Of a stretch of 38,222 bases of DNA, positions 16,895 through 26,291 are shown one piece after another. The notes beneath the pieces are model-generated. The model made no database searches, was not told the DNA's origin, and was given only the letters and a program-made list of their open reading frames with translations. The translations under genes were made by a program, and so were the position numbers. Origin of the DNA: Streptomyces sp. WZ.A104. Lineage in GTDB: Bacteria > Actinomycetota > Actinomycetes > Streptomycetales > Streptomycetaceae. The first letter of the stretch is position 1, and every line of letters begins with the position of its first letter. Location: assembly GCF_002382885.1 (NCBI RefSeq), contig NZ_NWVL01000073.1:1-38222 (forward strand), read 5' to 3'.

Positions 16895-18127
16895 TCAGCC
16901 CCCGGCCGCGGGGCTCTTCGCCGTCGCCCTGCCGTCCACCGCCGAGCCCGTGACCCTGCGGTCGCCCGCCCGGAGCACCCCGGCGCCCAGCACCAGGCCG
17001 AAGGCCAGCACCGTCACCACGCCGAACGACACCACCAGCGAGGTCGCCTCGGCCAGCGACCCGATCGCGGAGGGGGCGATCAGCCCCGAGGTGTACGTGA
17101 TGGTCGCGACCCCCGCGATCGCCTGGCTCGGGTTCGGTCCGCTGCGACCGGCCGCCGCGAAGGCGAGCGGTACCACGACCGCCACGCCGAGGCCCAGCAG
17201 CCCGAAGCCGCCCATCGCCGCCGCGGGAGCGGGCGAGAACACGACGAGCAGCCCGCCCGCGGTGGCCAGCGCCCCTCCCACCCGTACGGTCCGCACCGCG
17301 CCGAACCGGTCCACGATCCGGTCCCCGGCGAGCCGCGCCACGGCCATCGTCAGGGCGAACGCCGTGGTCGAGGCGGCCGCGATCCCGTCCGAGCTGCCCA
17401 GGACGTCCCGCAGATAGACCGCCGACCAGTCCAGGCTCGCCCCCTCGGCGAACACCGCGCAGAACCCGACGGCCCCGATGATCAGCGCCGACCTCGGCGG
17501 CAGCGTGAAACGCGGCGGCGGCTCCTCGTCCGGCGCGCCGCGCAGATCCAGGACGCCCTGGCAGGCGATCAGCCCCAGTGCCGTGAGGACCAGCGCGGCG
17601 AGCGTGTGGTGCAGACGTGCGTCGGCCCCGATGTGGGCGGCGACCGTGCCCGCCGCCGAACCGATCAGCGCGCCCACGCTCCACATCCCGTGCAACCCCG
17701 ACATGATCGACTTGTCGAGGCGGTTCTCCACCTCGACGCCCAGGGCGTTCATCGCCACATCGGACATCCCGGCCGTCGCCCCGTAGACGAACAGCGCCGC
17801 GCACAGCGTGAGCAGGTTCGGGGCGAGGGCGGGCAGGACCAGCGCCAGCGTCCAGAGCGCCAGCAGCCCCCGCAGCGCGGCCCGCGCCCCGAACCGGTGG
17901 CTGATCCGGCCCGCCAGCGGCATCGTGATGGACGCGCCGATCGCCGGGAAGGCCAGCGCCAGGCCGAGCTGGCCCGCGCTCACCCCGGCGTGGTCCTGGA
18001 TCCAGGGCACCCGGGTCGCGAAGCTGCCGGTCACCGCGCCATGCACGGCGAAGACAGCGGCGACGGCGATCCGCGCCCGTCCCACCTGTTCCTTGCCGTG
18101 GACCGTGACGGTCGGATCGTTCGTCAT
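16895..18127 (-). CDS. MFS transporter, YbjJ-like
   Basis: A 410-residue major facilitator with about 12 transmembrane helices. The block AVHGAVTGSFATRVPWIQDH and the following GQLGLALAFPAIGA and RISHRFGARAALR (loop 2-3 motif) resemble the YbjJ/fucose-permease-like branch, whose substrates are mostly unassigned. The ATG at 18127 follows GGGGAGG by 9 nt. It is divergent from a ROK regulator across 158 bp that hold a candidate operator, so it is likely controlled by that regulator and may move a sugar or sugar derivative. That is inference from neighbourhood. Confidence 0.88.
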   Translation of the reverse strand: MTNDPTVTVHGKEQVGRARIAVAAVFAVHGAVTGSFATRVPWIQDHAGVSAGQLGLALAFPAIGASITMPLAGRISHRFGARAALRGLLALWTLALVLPALAPNLLTLCAALFVYGATAGMSDVAMNALGVEVENRLDKSIMSGLHGMWSVGALIGSAAGTVAAHIGADARLHHTLAALVLTALGLIACQGVLDLRGAPDEEPPPRFTLPPRSALIIGAVGFCAVFAEGASLDWSAVYLRDVLGSSDGIAAASTTAFALTMAVARLAGDRIVDRFGAVRTVRVGGALATAGGLLVVFSPAPAAAMGGFGLLGLGVAVVVPLAFAAAGRSGPNPSQAIAGVATITYTSGLIAPSAIGSLAEATSLVVSFGVVTVLAFGLVLGAGVLRAGDRRVTGSAVDGRATAKSPAAGG

Positions 18128-18202
18128 GCCGTCGTGCCTCCCCTGGGAATTCTGGGGTGCCGGCTGTCCCGACGCTCCCGCGTGACGATGCGTGGCGTAA
18201 AC

Positions 18203-18223
18203 TATCAGGAACCCTGCCTGATA
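18203..18223. promoter_or_regulatory. Candidate ROK operator between MFS and ROK genes
   Basis: A perfect inverted repeat TATCAGG-7-CCTGATA lies at 18203-18223 in an AT-rich patch, flanked by ACTAT on the left and ATAGT further right. It is 76 bp upstream of the MFS start and 63 bp upstream of the ROK start, where one site could control both genes. Confidence 0.55.
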
Positions 18224-18285
18224 AATAGTCGCTGTGCGACGGCCCGGGGAAGAAGGGCGCAAGGGTGATCTGGAAGGATCTCGGT

Positions 18286-19479
18286 ATGCCCGCATCACCG
18301 AGCACGGCTCGGGCCATCAACGACCGCCTGGCCCTGCAACTGCTCCAGCGGGACGGCCCGTTGACGGCCACGCAGCTCAAGGCGCTGACCGGACTCTCCC
18401 GGCCCACCGTCGCCGACCTCGTCGAGCGGCTCCAGGGCGCCGGGCTGATCCAGGTCGTCGGCGAGTCGGGGGCCGTCCGCCGGGGCCCCAACGCCCGGCT
18501 GTACGGGATCGTCGCCGACCGGGCCCACCTCGCGGCGCTCGACGTACGCACCGGCAGCGTCAGCGTGGTCGTCGCCGACCTGCTGGGCGCCACCCTCGCC
18601 GAGGGGTCCCTGCCCATCGGCAGCGGCACCCGCACCGGACCCGCCGTCGAGCAGGCCGCCGCCCTCCTGGAGCGCACCGCCCGCGCGGCCGGGTCCGTAC
18701 CGCTGCACAGCGTCGGCGTCGGCGCGCCCGGGCTGATCGACCCCGCCACCGGCGAACTGCGCGACACCTCCGGACTGCCCTCCTGGCACCGCGCCCTGGT
18801 CCGCGAGCTCCAGCAGCGGCTGCCCGCCACCGTCCTGGTGGAGAACGAGACCAATCTGGCCGCCATGGCGGAGCACCGGGCGGGCGCCGCCCGCGACCGG
18901 GAGACCTTCGTCCTGCTCTGGCTGGGGCACGGCGTCGGGGCCGCGGTGATGCTGGACGGCAAGCTGCGCCAGGGGGCGTCCGGCGGAGCGGGGGAGATCG
19001 GGTTCCTGCCGGTCCCGGGAGCGGGCGGACTGCCCTCGGCGGCCCATTGCGACGGAGGCTTCCACTCGCTGGCCGGCTCCGCCGCCGTGGCCGGACTCGC
19101 CGCCCGGCACGGTCTCGCGGCCGCCGGGGCGGTCCCGGAGGGCTACGCGGACGAGGCGGCCGCCGTCGACGCGGTGCGGCGCGCGCTGGAGCCGGGGCAG
19201 CGCGGCGGGCCGTTCCTCGACGAGCTGGCCGACCGCCTGGCGCTCGGAGCCGCCGCCGTCGTCTCGATCCTCGACCCCGGGTGCCTGCTCCTGGCGGGGG
19301 CCGTCGGCCATGCGGGCGGGGCCGCGCTGGCCTCCCGGGTCGAGGAGCGGCTGACCGCGATGTCCCCCCTGCGCACCGAGGTCCGCGCCGGTTCACTGGG
19401 TGACGGGGCGGTCCTGCGCGGGGCCCTGATCGCCGCCCGGGACGCGGCGCAGGACGCGCTGTTCGCCCCGGAGCGCTGA
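18286..19479 (+). CDS. ROK family transcriptional regulator
   Basis: A 397-residue NagC/XylR-type repressor. An N-terminal winged helix (about 18-65, LTATQLKALTGLSRPTVADLVERL) precedes a sugar-kinase-like ROK domain with VGVGAPGLIDPATGEL, VENETNLAAMAEHRAGAAR and GHGVGAAVMLDGKLRQGASG GAGEIG. The usual zinc-binding CxCGxxGC cluster is replaced by HCDGGFHSLAG, so zinc ligation may be altered. The ATG at 18286 has GGAAGGA about 6 nt upstream, better than the GTG at 18265. It likely senses a sugar and controls the divergent MFS gene. Confidence 0.9.
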   Translation: MPASPSTARAINDRLALQLLQRDGPLTATQLKALTGLSRPTVADLVERLQGAGLIQVVGESGAVRRGPNARLYGIVADRAHLAALDVRTGSVSVVVADLLGATLAEGSLPIGSGTRTGPAVEQAAALLERTARAAGSVPLHSVGVGAPGLIDPATGELRDTSGLPSWHRALVRELQQRLPATVLVENETNLAAMAEHRAGAARDRETFVLLWLGHGVGAAVMLDGKLRQGASGGAGEIGFLPVPGAGGLPSAAHCDGGFHSLAGSAAVAGLAARHGLAAAGAVPEGYADEAAAVDAVRRALEPGQRGGPFLDELADRLALGAAAVVSILDPGCLLLAGAVGHAGGAALASRVEERLTAMSPLRTEVRAGSLGDGAVLRGALIAARDAAQDALFAPER

Positions 19480-19551
19480 CAGGGCCGGAGAGCCGACCGG
19501 CGGTCCCGGGGTTCCGCGAGCGGTCGGCGGATCAGCTGAGTGGTGGTCCGG

Positions 19552-19587
19552 GGTTCCGGTGGCGCCGGTCACCAGGACCGTCGTCAT
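19552..19587 (-). pseudogene. Possible remnant of an NmrA-type Rossmann oxidoreductase gene
   Basis: On the reverse strand an ATG at 19587 encodes MTTVLVTGATGT, which is the typical first beta-strand and glycine loop of NAD(P)-binding NmrA/epimerase proteins. Homology breaks off at once, at GGAACCCCGG, a 10-mer that occurs again about 40 bp further on. The frame then runs into the ROK gene's 3' end without a recognisable fold. It may be a deletion scar, or chance, since the match is only a dozen residues. Confidence 0.35.
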
Positions 19588-19607
19588 GGGGGCAGCCGGC
19601 CGGAACG

Positions 19608-19644
19608 GGCGACAGCCCCGGCGGTGGAGGCCGGGGCTGTCGCC
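19608..19644. terminator. Terminator of the chitinase gene
   Basis: A 14-bp perfect stem (ggcgacagccccgg, 19608-19621, with 19631-19644) encloses a 9-nt loop. It starts 13 bp past the chitinase stop on the reverse strand and can also stop read-through from the converging ROK gene. Confidence 0.8.
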
Positions 19645-19656
19645 GTACGTGCGGAC

Positions 19657-22014
19657 TCAGCAGGAGCCGAGGTCCTTCCAGACTCCCCACTCGCCCGTGG
19701 TGCCGGGCGTCTCGCCCTTCGTCCACCACGAGGCCTTCCACTCGTGGCCGTCGTGGCTGACGGTGGAGCCGCCGCCGTACTCGGTGGTCGCCTTCCACGC
19801 CGGGGCCGAGCACTCGCCGCCCGGCTCCGTCGGGGTCGGGGTCGGCGTGGGACCGGTCGGGTCCGGGGTCGGCGTCGGGTCGGGTCCCGTGCCGGGCTCG
19901 ACCAGCGTGGTGCCGCGGGCCAGGTCACCGGCGAGGGAGTAGGACTTCCCGTCGAAGGTCACGGTCCAGTTGGACGGGGTGGAGGTCGGCAGGTAGTAGA
20001 CGAAGTCCAGCTCCACCGAATCGCCGGGGGCCAGCGTCTGCCAGGCCGGGAGCTTCAGCGACACGCGGTTGTAGTCGCCCCCCAGGCCGCCGATGTTGTC
20101 GGTCGCCGTGTGGTCGCTGCGGATGATCGTCGTACCGAAGCCGGACTGGTCCTTGGCGTTGGCCGGGGCAGAGGTGGAGTAGTCGAACTGGAACTCCGTG
20201 CCGCCGGGCAGCGTGGCCCCGGTGCGGTTGGTGATCTTCAGCTTGGGGCTGATCGGGTAGTTGGAGTCGCCCAGCGGGAACTGCCCGAAGGAGACGTCGA
20301 TGTCCAGCGCCTCGGTGGGCAGGTCGATCGTGGAGCGCTTCGCGCCGTACGGGGTGGCCGACTTGAACGCGTCGTACATCGCGGTCGTCAGCGTGGAGCC
20401 GGTCTCGTACTGGCCCTTGGCCGCGTTCCACCGGTAGTCGCCCGCCAGCTCCCAGATCATCGTGCCGCCGATGCCCTTGTCGACGACGTAGTCGGCCTTG
20501 GCCTGCACCGACTGCTCGTCCTCGGTGGACAGGAAGACCTTCTTCTGCGCGTTCCACAGCCACGGGGCGACCAGCGTGGAGTCGTACTTACGGGCGTACG
20601 TGCCGGTCAGCTGGGTGTCCGCGGGGAAGCCGTAGTCGGTGACGTAATCGCCGACGATGCCCTTCTCCAGGTTCTTCGCGTGCCACATCGGGTTGGAACC
20701 GGCGGGCGATTCCTTGCCGTTGGTGTCCTTGTCGTGCCACAGGTTGTCGATGCCGACCGCGCCGTCACCGCACTTGGTCAGGCCCGCGCCCGCCGGGCAG
20801 TCGGTCGTGGGCGCCTTGCCCCACAGGCCGTCGGTGCCGCCCTCGACGTTCTTGAAGCCGCGGGTGTAGTACGGCAGACCGATGTTGATCCGGCCGGCCG
20901 GCATCGAGCCGCGGAAGTAGTGGTAGGCCCAGTCGGTGTTGAGGTAGCCGAGGCCGCCGTACTGCGAGGTGGTGTACACACCCGCCTGCGCCAGCTCGTT
21001 GTCCTTGCCGTCGTCGAACAGCGAGGCGTTCGGGCCGACGTACTCGTTCCAGGCGCCGTGCAGGTCGTAGGACATGATGTTGACGTAGTCCAGGTACTTC
21101 TGCATCTGGTACGTCTCCATGCCCCGCAGCAGATAGCCGGAGGAGGGGGCGGCGACGGTCAGCAGGTAGTGCTTGCCGTCGGCGGCGCCCGCGTGGTCCA
21201 GCTTCTCGCGCAGGGTCTTCATCAGGGCGTCGTAGCCCTTGACCAGGCCCGCGCGGCGGCCGTTGGCCAGCGCGTGGTCCAGCGGGTTGCCCGCGTCCTT
21301 CATCGAGGTCGCGTACTCGTAGTCGATGTCGACGCCGTTGAAGCCGTACTTCCGGACGAAGTCGACCGCCGAGTCGGAGAAGGTGTCGATGCCCGCCTGG
21401 TTGACCGAGCCGTCGGCGTTGGTCGCCATCGAGTAGAAGCCGCCGGAGTCGACGCGCTCGCCGTCCGGGCCGAAGTAGCCGCCGGTCTCGGCCCAGCCGC
21501 CCACGGAGACCAGGGTCTTCACGTCCGGGTACTGCTTCTTGTACTTGGTCAGCAGGTTGAAGTGCCCCTTGTAGGGGAGCGCCGGGTCCATCTCGGCGCC
21601 TGCGACGCCGGGCCAGGTCATGCCGGTGGAGGCGTTGTCCGCGCTGTCGGGGCCGACCGAGAGCTTGTTGGCGCTGTCGACGTGTGCGAAGGCGTAGTTG
21701 AGGTGCGTGACCTTGTCCCAGGGGATGTCCGGGACCAGATAGGCGTCCTTGCCGTCTTTGCCGGTACGCCAGTTGGTGAAGTATCCGATGACCCGGCGCT
21801 GGTGGTCGTCGCCCATCTTCTCGCGTCCGTCGGAGTCGTAGACGGTGCAGTAGGGGGTGTTGACACCGGGGGTCTGGTAGAGGCCGTCGGGGCGACAGGA
21901 CTCGTGGTCGGTGGCGGCCGCCGACGGGGTGGCGGCAAGGGAGGTCATCAGCAGTCCGGCGACGGCGGCGCCGGCGGCGAGCAGGGTGGCTCTCGCTCGG
22001 GTGGGGGACAGCAT
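19657..22014 (-). CDS. Secreted GH18 chitinase with C-terminal chitin-binding module
   Basis: A 785-residue modular exoenzyme. Residues 1-35 are a Sec signal peptide (hydrophobic core LLAAGAAVAGLLMTSLAA, likely cut after SAAA). The GH18 barrel runs about 70-560, with the SxGG motif VSVGGW (169-174) and catalytic FNGVDIDYEY, where E233 is the proton donor; the first Asp of the usual DxxDxDxE is Asn226. A beta-sandwich accessory domain (about 570-715) and a Pro-Thr linker lead to a CBM5/12-like module ending WWTKGETPGTTGEWGVWKD. It hydrolyses extracellular chitin. The ATG at 22014 follows AGGAGG. Its promoter shows chitin-type direct repeats. Confidence 0.94.
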   Translation of the reverse strand: MLSPTRARATLLAAGAAVAGLLMTSLAATPSAAATDHESCRPDGLYQTPGVNTPYCTVYDSDGREKMGDDHQRRVIGYFTNWRTGKDGKDAYLVPDIPWDKVTHLNYAFAHVDSANKLSVGPDSADNASTGMTWPGVAGAEMDPALPYKGHFNLLTKYKKQYPDVKTLVSVGGWAETGGYFGPDGERVDSGGFYSMATNADGSVNQAGIDTFSDSAVDFVRKYGFNGVDIDYEYATSMKDAGNPLDHALANGRRAGLVKGYDALMKTLREKLDHAGAADGKHYLLTVAAPSSGYLLRGMETYQMQKYLDYVNIMSYDLHGAWNEYVGPNASLFDDGKDNELAQAGVYTTSQYGGLGYLNTDWAYHYFRGSMPAGRINIGLPYYTRGFKNVEGGTDGLWGKAPTTDCPAGAGLTKCGDGAVGIDNLWHDKDTNGKESPAGSNPMWHAKNLEKGIVGDYVTDYGFPADTQLTGTYARKYDSTLVAPWLWNAQKKVFLSTEDEQSVQAKADYVVDKGIGGTMIWELAGDYRWNAAKGQYETGSTLTTAMYDAFKSATPYGAKRSTIDLPTEALDIDVSFGQFPLGDSNYPISPKLKITNRTGATLPGGTEFQFDYSTSAPANAKDQSGFGTTIIRSDHTATDNIGGLGGDYNRVSLKLPAWQTLAPGDSVELDFVYYLPTSTPSNWTVTFDGKSYSLAGDLARGTTLVEPGTGPDPTPTPDPTGPTPTPTPTEPGGECSAPAWKATTEYGGGSTVSHDGHEWKASWWTKGETPGTTGEWGVWKDLGSC

Positions 22015-22082
22015 GTGGTCGTTCCTCCTGGGGAGGTCGGCAGAACACAACTGGCAAAGGGGGTGGGTCGTGTCGGGGTCCT

Positions 22083-22096
22083 GGTGTGCGCACACC
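22083..22096. promoter_or_regulatory. 14-bp palindrome in the chitinase leader
   Basis: GGTGTGCGCACACC is a perfect 14-bp palindrome lying between the predicted chitinase transcription start (near 22118) and the start codon, about 70 nt before the ATG. It could be an operator or an mRNA hairpin. It is separate from the repeats over the promoter. Confidence 0.35.
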
Positions 22097-22124
22097 GTCG
22101 AACCGAACCTCGGAGGTGACGCAG

Positions 22125-22166
22125 AGATTAAGAGGACTAGACCAGTGCGTCAATAGGTCCGGACCT
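22125..22166 (-). promoter_or_regulatory. Chitinase promoter with 12-bp direct repeats and DasR-like site
   Basis: Read on the reverse strand, -35 TTGACG (22148-22153) and -10 TAATCT (22125-22130) are exactly 17 bp apart. Two imperfect 12-mers, AGGTCCGGACCT (22155-22166) and TGGTCTAGTCCT, flank the -35 with a 22-bp period; they agree at 8 of 12 positions. Paired 12-bp repeats at this place are known from other Streptomyces chitinase promoters. The downstream copy lies in ACTGGTCTAGTCCTCT, which differs from the DasR consensus at two of 16 positions. Chitin induction and N-acetylglucosamine control are therefore expected. Confidence 0.75.
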
Positions 22167-22304
22167 TTAAACGTCAACTTCCCTGTCGGCCGCCTCCTCG
22201 ACAGGCGTGCGGCCGCCGCCCCGGAGCCCTTTGTGACCCAGCCCACAGCGCTCACCCGCATGGCCGAGAGACGTCCGTGGCAGACTGGTTCCGTACCAGT
22301 AGCA

Positions 22305-22431
22305 GCGCACTCCGGGGTCGGTGCAATTCCGAACCGGCGGTTACAGTCCGCGACCCGTCCGCAGCCAGCGGCCGGTTGACCAGGTGAAATTCCTGGACCG
22401 ACGGTTAAAGTCCGGATGGGAGGCAGTGCGC
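22305..22431 (+). promoter_or_regulatory. FMN riboswitch (RFN element)
   Basis: The conserved RFN parts appear in order: P1 GCGCAC (22305-22310) pairing with GTGCGC (22426-22431), then GGGGTCGGTG, the unpaired AATTCCGAACCGGCGGTTACAG block, a variable stem, GGTGAAATTCCTGGACCGAC, GGTTAAAGTCCGGATGGGAG and GGCAG before P1 closes. By family it binds flavin mononucleotide and lowers expression of the operon starting at 22606. The 174 nt between it and the GTG hold further hairpins, for example CTGTCG-TCAT-CGACAG at 22553-22568, which may form the expression platform. Confidence 0.95.
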
Positions 22432-22605
22432 GGCGGTTTGTCATCGGTACGCCGCCGTCGGCGGACGCGTGGCCGGGAAGCTCCCGGCAATCCGTGCGTT
22501 CCTGGCGTTTCCCGTCCTCGGGTATCGGCGTTCCCCTGACGATCCGCTCCATCTGTCGTCATCGACAGGCCCCGGAGTCCGTGCCCGAAGAGGCAGGAGG
22601 ACCCG

Positions 22606-23706
22606 GTGGCCACCGCAGCCGACATCACCGCCATGCGCCGAGCGATCACGCTCGCAGCGCGCGGTCTCGGCTCCACCAGCCCCAATCCGGTCGTCGGATG
22701 CGTGATCACCGACGCCGCCGGAGCCGTGGCCGGTGAAGGCTTCCACCAGCGCGCCGGAGGACCGCACGCCGAGGTCCACGCCCTGCGCGCGGCAGGCGAG
22801 CGGGCCCGTGGCGGCACCGCCTACGTCACCCTCGAACCGTGTAACCACACCGGCCGCACCGGCCCCTGCGCCGAGGCTCTGGCGGCCGCCGGGATCAGCC
22901 GGGTCGTGTACGCGGTCGGCGACCCGGACCCGCAGGCCACCGGCGGTGCCGACACCCTGCGCGCGGCCGGGATCCAGGTCGAGCAGGGGCTCCTCGCGGA
23001 GGAGGCCGAGGCGGGTAACGCGCCCTGGCTGACCTCGGTGCGCCTGGGGCGTCCGTACGTCCTGTGGAAGTACGCCGCCACCCTCGACGGCCGGATCGCC
23101 GCCGCCGACGCCACCAGCCGCTGGATCACCTCGCCCGAGGCCCGCACCGACGTCCACCGGCTGCGCGCCGAGGCCGACGCCGTGATCGTCGGCTCCGGCA
23201 CCGCCCGCACCGACGACCCCCAGCTGGGCGTACGCGGCATCGACGGCGCCACCCAGCCCCTGCGGGTCGTCGTCGACACGAACGCCACCGCCGTGAAGCC
23301 CGGCGCCCGGGTCCTGGACGCCACCGCGCCGACCCTCGTCGCCGTGGCCGAGGACGCCCCGGCCGGCCACCTCCCCGAGGGTGTCGTCCTGCGGCTGCCC
23401 CGCGCCGCCACCGGACCCGGCCTGGACATCGAGGCCCTCCTCGCCGCCCTGCACACCCGCGGCGTCCGCTCCGTACTCCTCGAAGGCGGGCCCACCCTGG
23501 CCGGTGCCTTCGTCGCCTCGGGAACGGTCGACAAGGTCGTCGGCTATCTCGCCCCGGTTCTGCTCGGCGCGGGCCCCGCCGCCCTCGCCGACGCCGGAAT
23601 CTCCACCATCTCCCAGGCGCTGCGCCTCGAAGTGACCGAGACCGTCCGCATCGGCCCCGATCTGCGCATCACCGCCGTCCCCACGCCTGCCCGGAAGGGA
23701 ATCTGA
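22606..23706 (+). CDS. ribD: Bifunctional riboflavin deaminase/reductase RibD
   Basis: A 366-residue two-domain enzyme. The N-terminal zinc deaminase has PHAEVHAL (H54, catalytic E56) and EPCNHTGRTGPC (C79, C88). The C-terminal pyrimidine reductase (about 150-360) has KYAATLDGRIAAADATSRWI and VLLEGGPTLAGAF. It performs the second and third steps from GTP to riboflavin. The start is GTG 22606, with GGAGGA close upstream. It is first in the FMN-riboswitch operon, and ribE begins at the next base after its stop. Confidence 0.96.
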   Translation: MATAADITAMRRAITLAARGLGSTSPNPVVGCVITDAAGAVAGEGFHQRAGGPHAEVHALRAAGERARGGTAYVTLEPCNHTGRTGPCAEALAAAGISRVVYAVGDPDPQATGGADTLRAAGIQVEQGLLAEEAEAGNAPWLTSVRLGRPYVLWKYAATLDGRIAAADATSRWITSPEARTDVHRLRAEADAVIVGSGTARTDDPQLGVRGIDGATQPLRVVVDTNATAVKPGARVLDATAPTLVAVAEDAPAGHLPEGVVLRLPRAATGPGLDIEALLAALHTRGVRSVLLEGGPTLAGAFVASGTVDKVVGYLAPVLLGAGPAALADAGISTISQALRLEVTETVRIGPDLRITAVPTPARKGI

Positions 23707-24315
23707 GTGTTCACCGGAATTGTCGAAGAACTGGGTGAGGTCACCGCCGTCGAGCAGCTGGAGGACGCCTCCCGCTTCCGGCTGCGCGGCCCCCTCGTCA
23801 CCGAGGGCGCCAAGCACGGCGACTCCATCGCGGTGAACGGCGTCTGCCTCACCGTCGTGGACACCGCCGACGGCGAGTTCACCGCCGACGTGATGGCCGA
23901 GACCCTCAAGCGCTCCAGCCTCGGCGCGCTGACCCCGGGCTCCCGGGTCAACCTGGAGCGCCCGATGGCGCTCGGCGGGCGGCTCGGCGGACACCTCGTC
24001 CAGGGGCACGTGGACGGCACCGGCACCATCCTGGAGCGCACCCCCTCGGAGCACTGGGAGATCGTCAAGGTCTCCCTGCCGCCCGAGCTCACCCGGTACG
24101 TCGTCGAGAAGGGCTCCATCACCGTCGACGGCGTCAGCCTCACCGTCGTCGAGGCCGCAGCGGACTACTTCACCCTCAGCCTCATCCCCACCACCCTCGA
24201 CCTGACCACGCTCGGCCACAAGCAGCCCGGCGACCCGGTCAACCTGGAGGTGGACGTCATCGCCAAGTACGTCGAGCGGATGCTCGGCGACCGGTTTGGG
24301 CAGGACCCGCGATGA
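23707..24315 (+). CDS. ribE: Riboflavin synthase (alpha chain type)
   Basis: 202 residues with the duplicated lumazine-binding repeat: first copy MFTGIVEELGEV...GDSIAVNGVCLTVV, second copy MALGGRLGGHLVQGHVDGTG...GSITVDGVSLTVV. It joins two molecules of 6,7-dimethyl-8-ribityllumazine to give riboflavin. The GTG at 23707 directly abuts the ribD stop, and the 3' end overlaps ribM by ATGA, indicating translational coupling. It is named ribE here; some genomes use ribC or ribB. Confidence 0.95.
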   Translation: MFTGIVEELGEVTAVEQLEDASRFRLRGPLVTEGAKHGDSIAVNGVCLTVVDTADGEFTADVMAETLKRSSLGALTPGSRVNLERPMALGGRLGGHLVQGHVDGTGTILERTPSEHWEIVKVSLPPELTRYVVEKGSITVDGVSLTVVEAAADYFTLSLIPTTLDLTTLGHKQPGDPVNLEVDVIAKYVERMLGDRFGQDPR

Positions 24316-24952
24316 ACGCCGCCTCCTGGCTCAACTCCGAGGCCTTCACCGTGTTCGGCCAGCACATCAAGTGGTCGGACATGATCGGCAACATCATCGG
24401 CCTGATCGCCCTCGCCCTCGGCTGGCGGCGCTCCATCTGGACCTGGCCCGCCCAGCTGCTCTCCGGCGCCATCCTCCTGGTCGCCTTCGCCTCCGCGCAC
24501 CTCTCCGGCAGCGCGGGCAAGCAACTGGTCGTCATCGTCGTGGCGTTGTGGGGCTGGTGGTCCTGGAACCGGGGCAGGCAGCAGGCCCAGGACGGCTCCA
24601 TCGCCGTCCGCTTCGCCACCTGGCGCGAGCGCGCCGTGCTGATCGGCGCGGCAGCGCTCGGCACCCTGGCCGTCGGCGGCCTGTTCACCGCCTACCCGTC
24701 GCTGTCCTGGGACCCGTGGCCGGACGCGTACATCTTCGTCGGGACCGTCGTCGCGATGTACGCCCAGGCGCGCGGCATGGTCGAGTTCTGGTTCGCCTGG
24801 CTGCTGGTCGACCTGGTCGGCGTCCCGCTGAACTTCGCCAACGGCTTCGCCTTCTCGGGCTTCGTCTACATCATCTACGGCGCCCTCGTCCTGTGGGGGA
24901 TGCGTGACTGGTGGCTGCGTACGCGGACACCCGCTCTGGAAGGAGCCACGGC

Positions 24953-24956
<4 letters not shown>
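24312..24956 (+). CDS. ribM: RibM riboflavin transporter (PnuC fold)
   Basis: A 214-residue membrane protein with about seven hydrophobic segments. It has PnuC-family features such as WTWPAQLLSGAILL and the C-terminal WLLVDLVGVPLNFANGFAFSG. PnuC homologues generally carry nicotinamide riboside or related vitamins, but the copy inside actinobacterial rib operons has been shown to carry riboflavin and roseoflavin (RibM, Streptomyces davaonensis). Location under the FMN riboswitch, with ATGA overlaps on both sides, supports RibM. It likely acts by facilitated diffusion with trapping by phosphorylation. Confidence 0.9.
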
Positions 24957-26257
<1,301 letters not shown>

Positions 26258-26291
26258 CGACCATCCCCACATCACCAGCTTCAGGAGAAAC

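Noticed and set aside
19540..22119. An 859-codon forward open frame over the chitinase gene
   Set aside because: Val/Gly/Arg-rich antisense translation without motifs; the reverse strand carries signal peptide, GH18 barrel and binding module.
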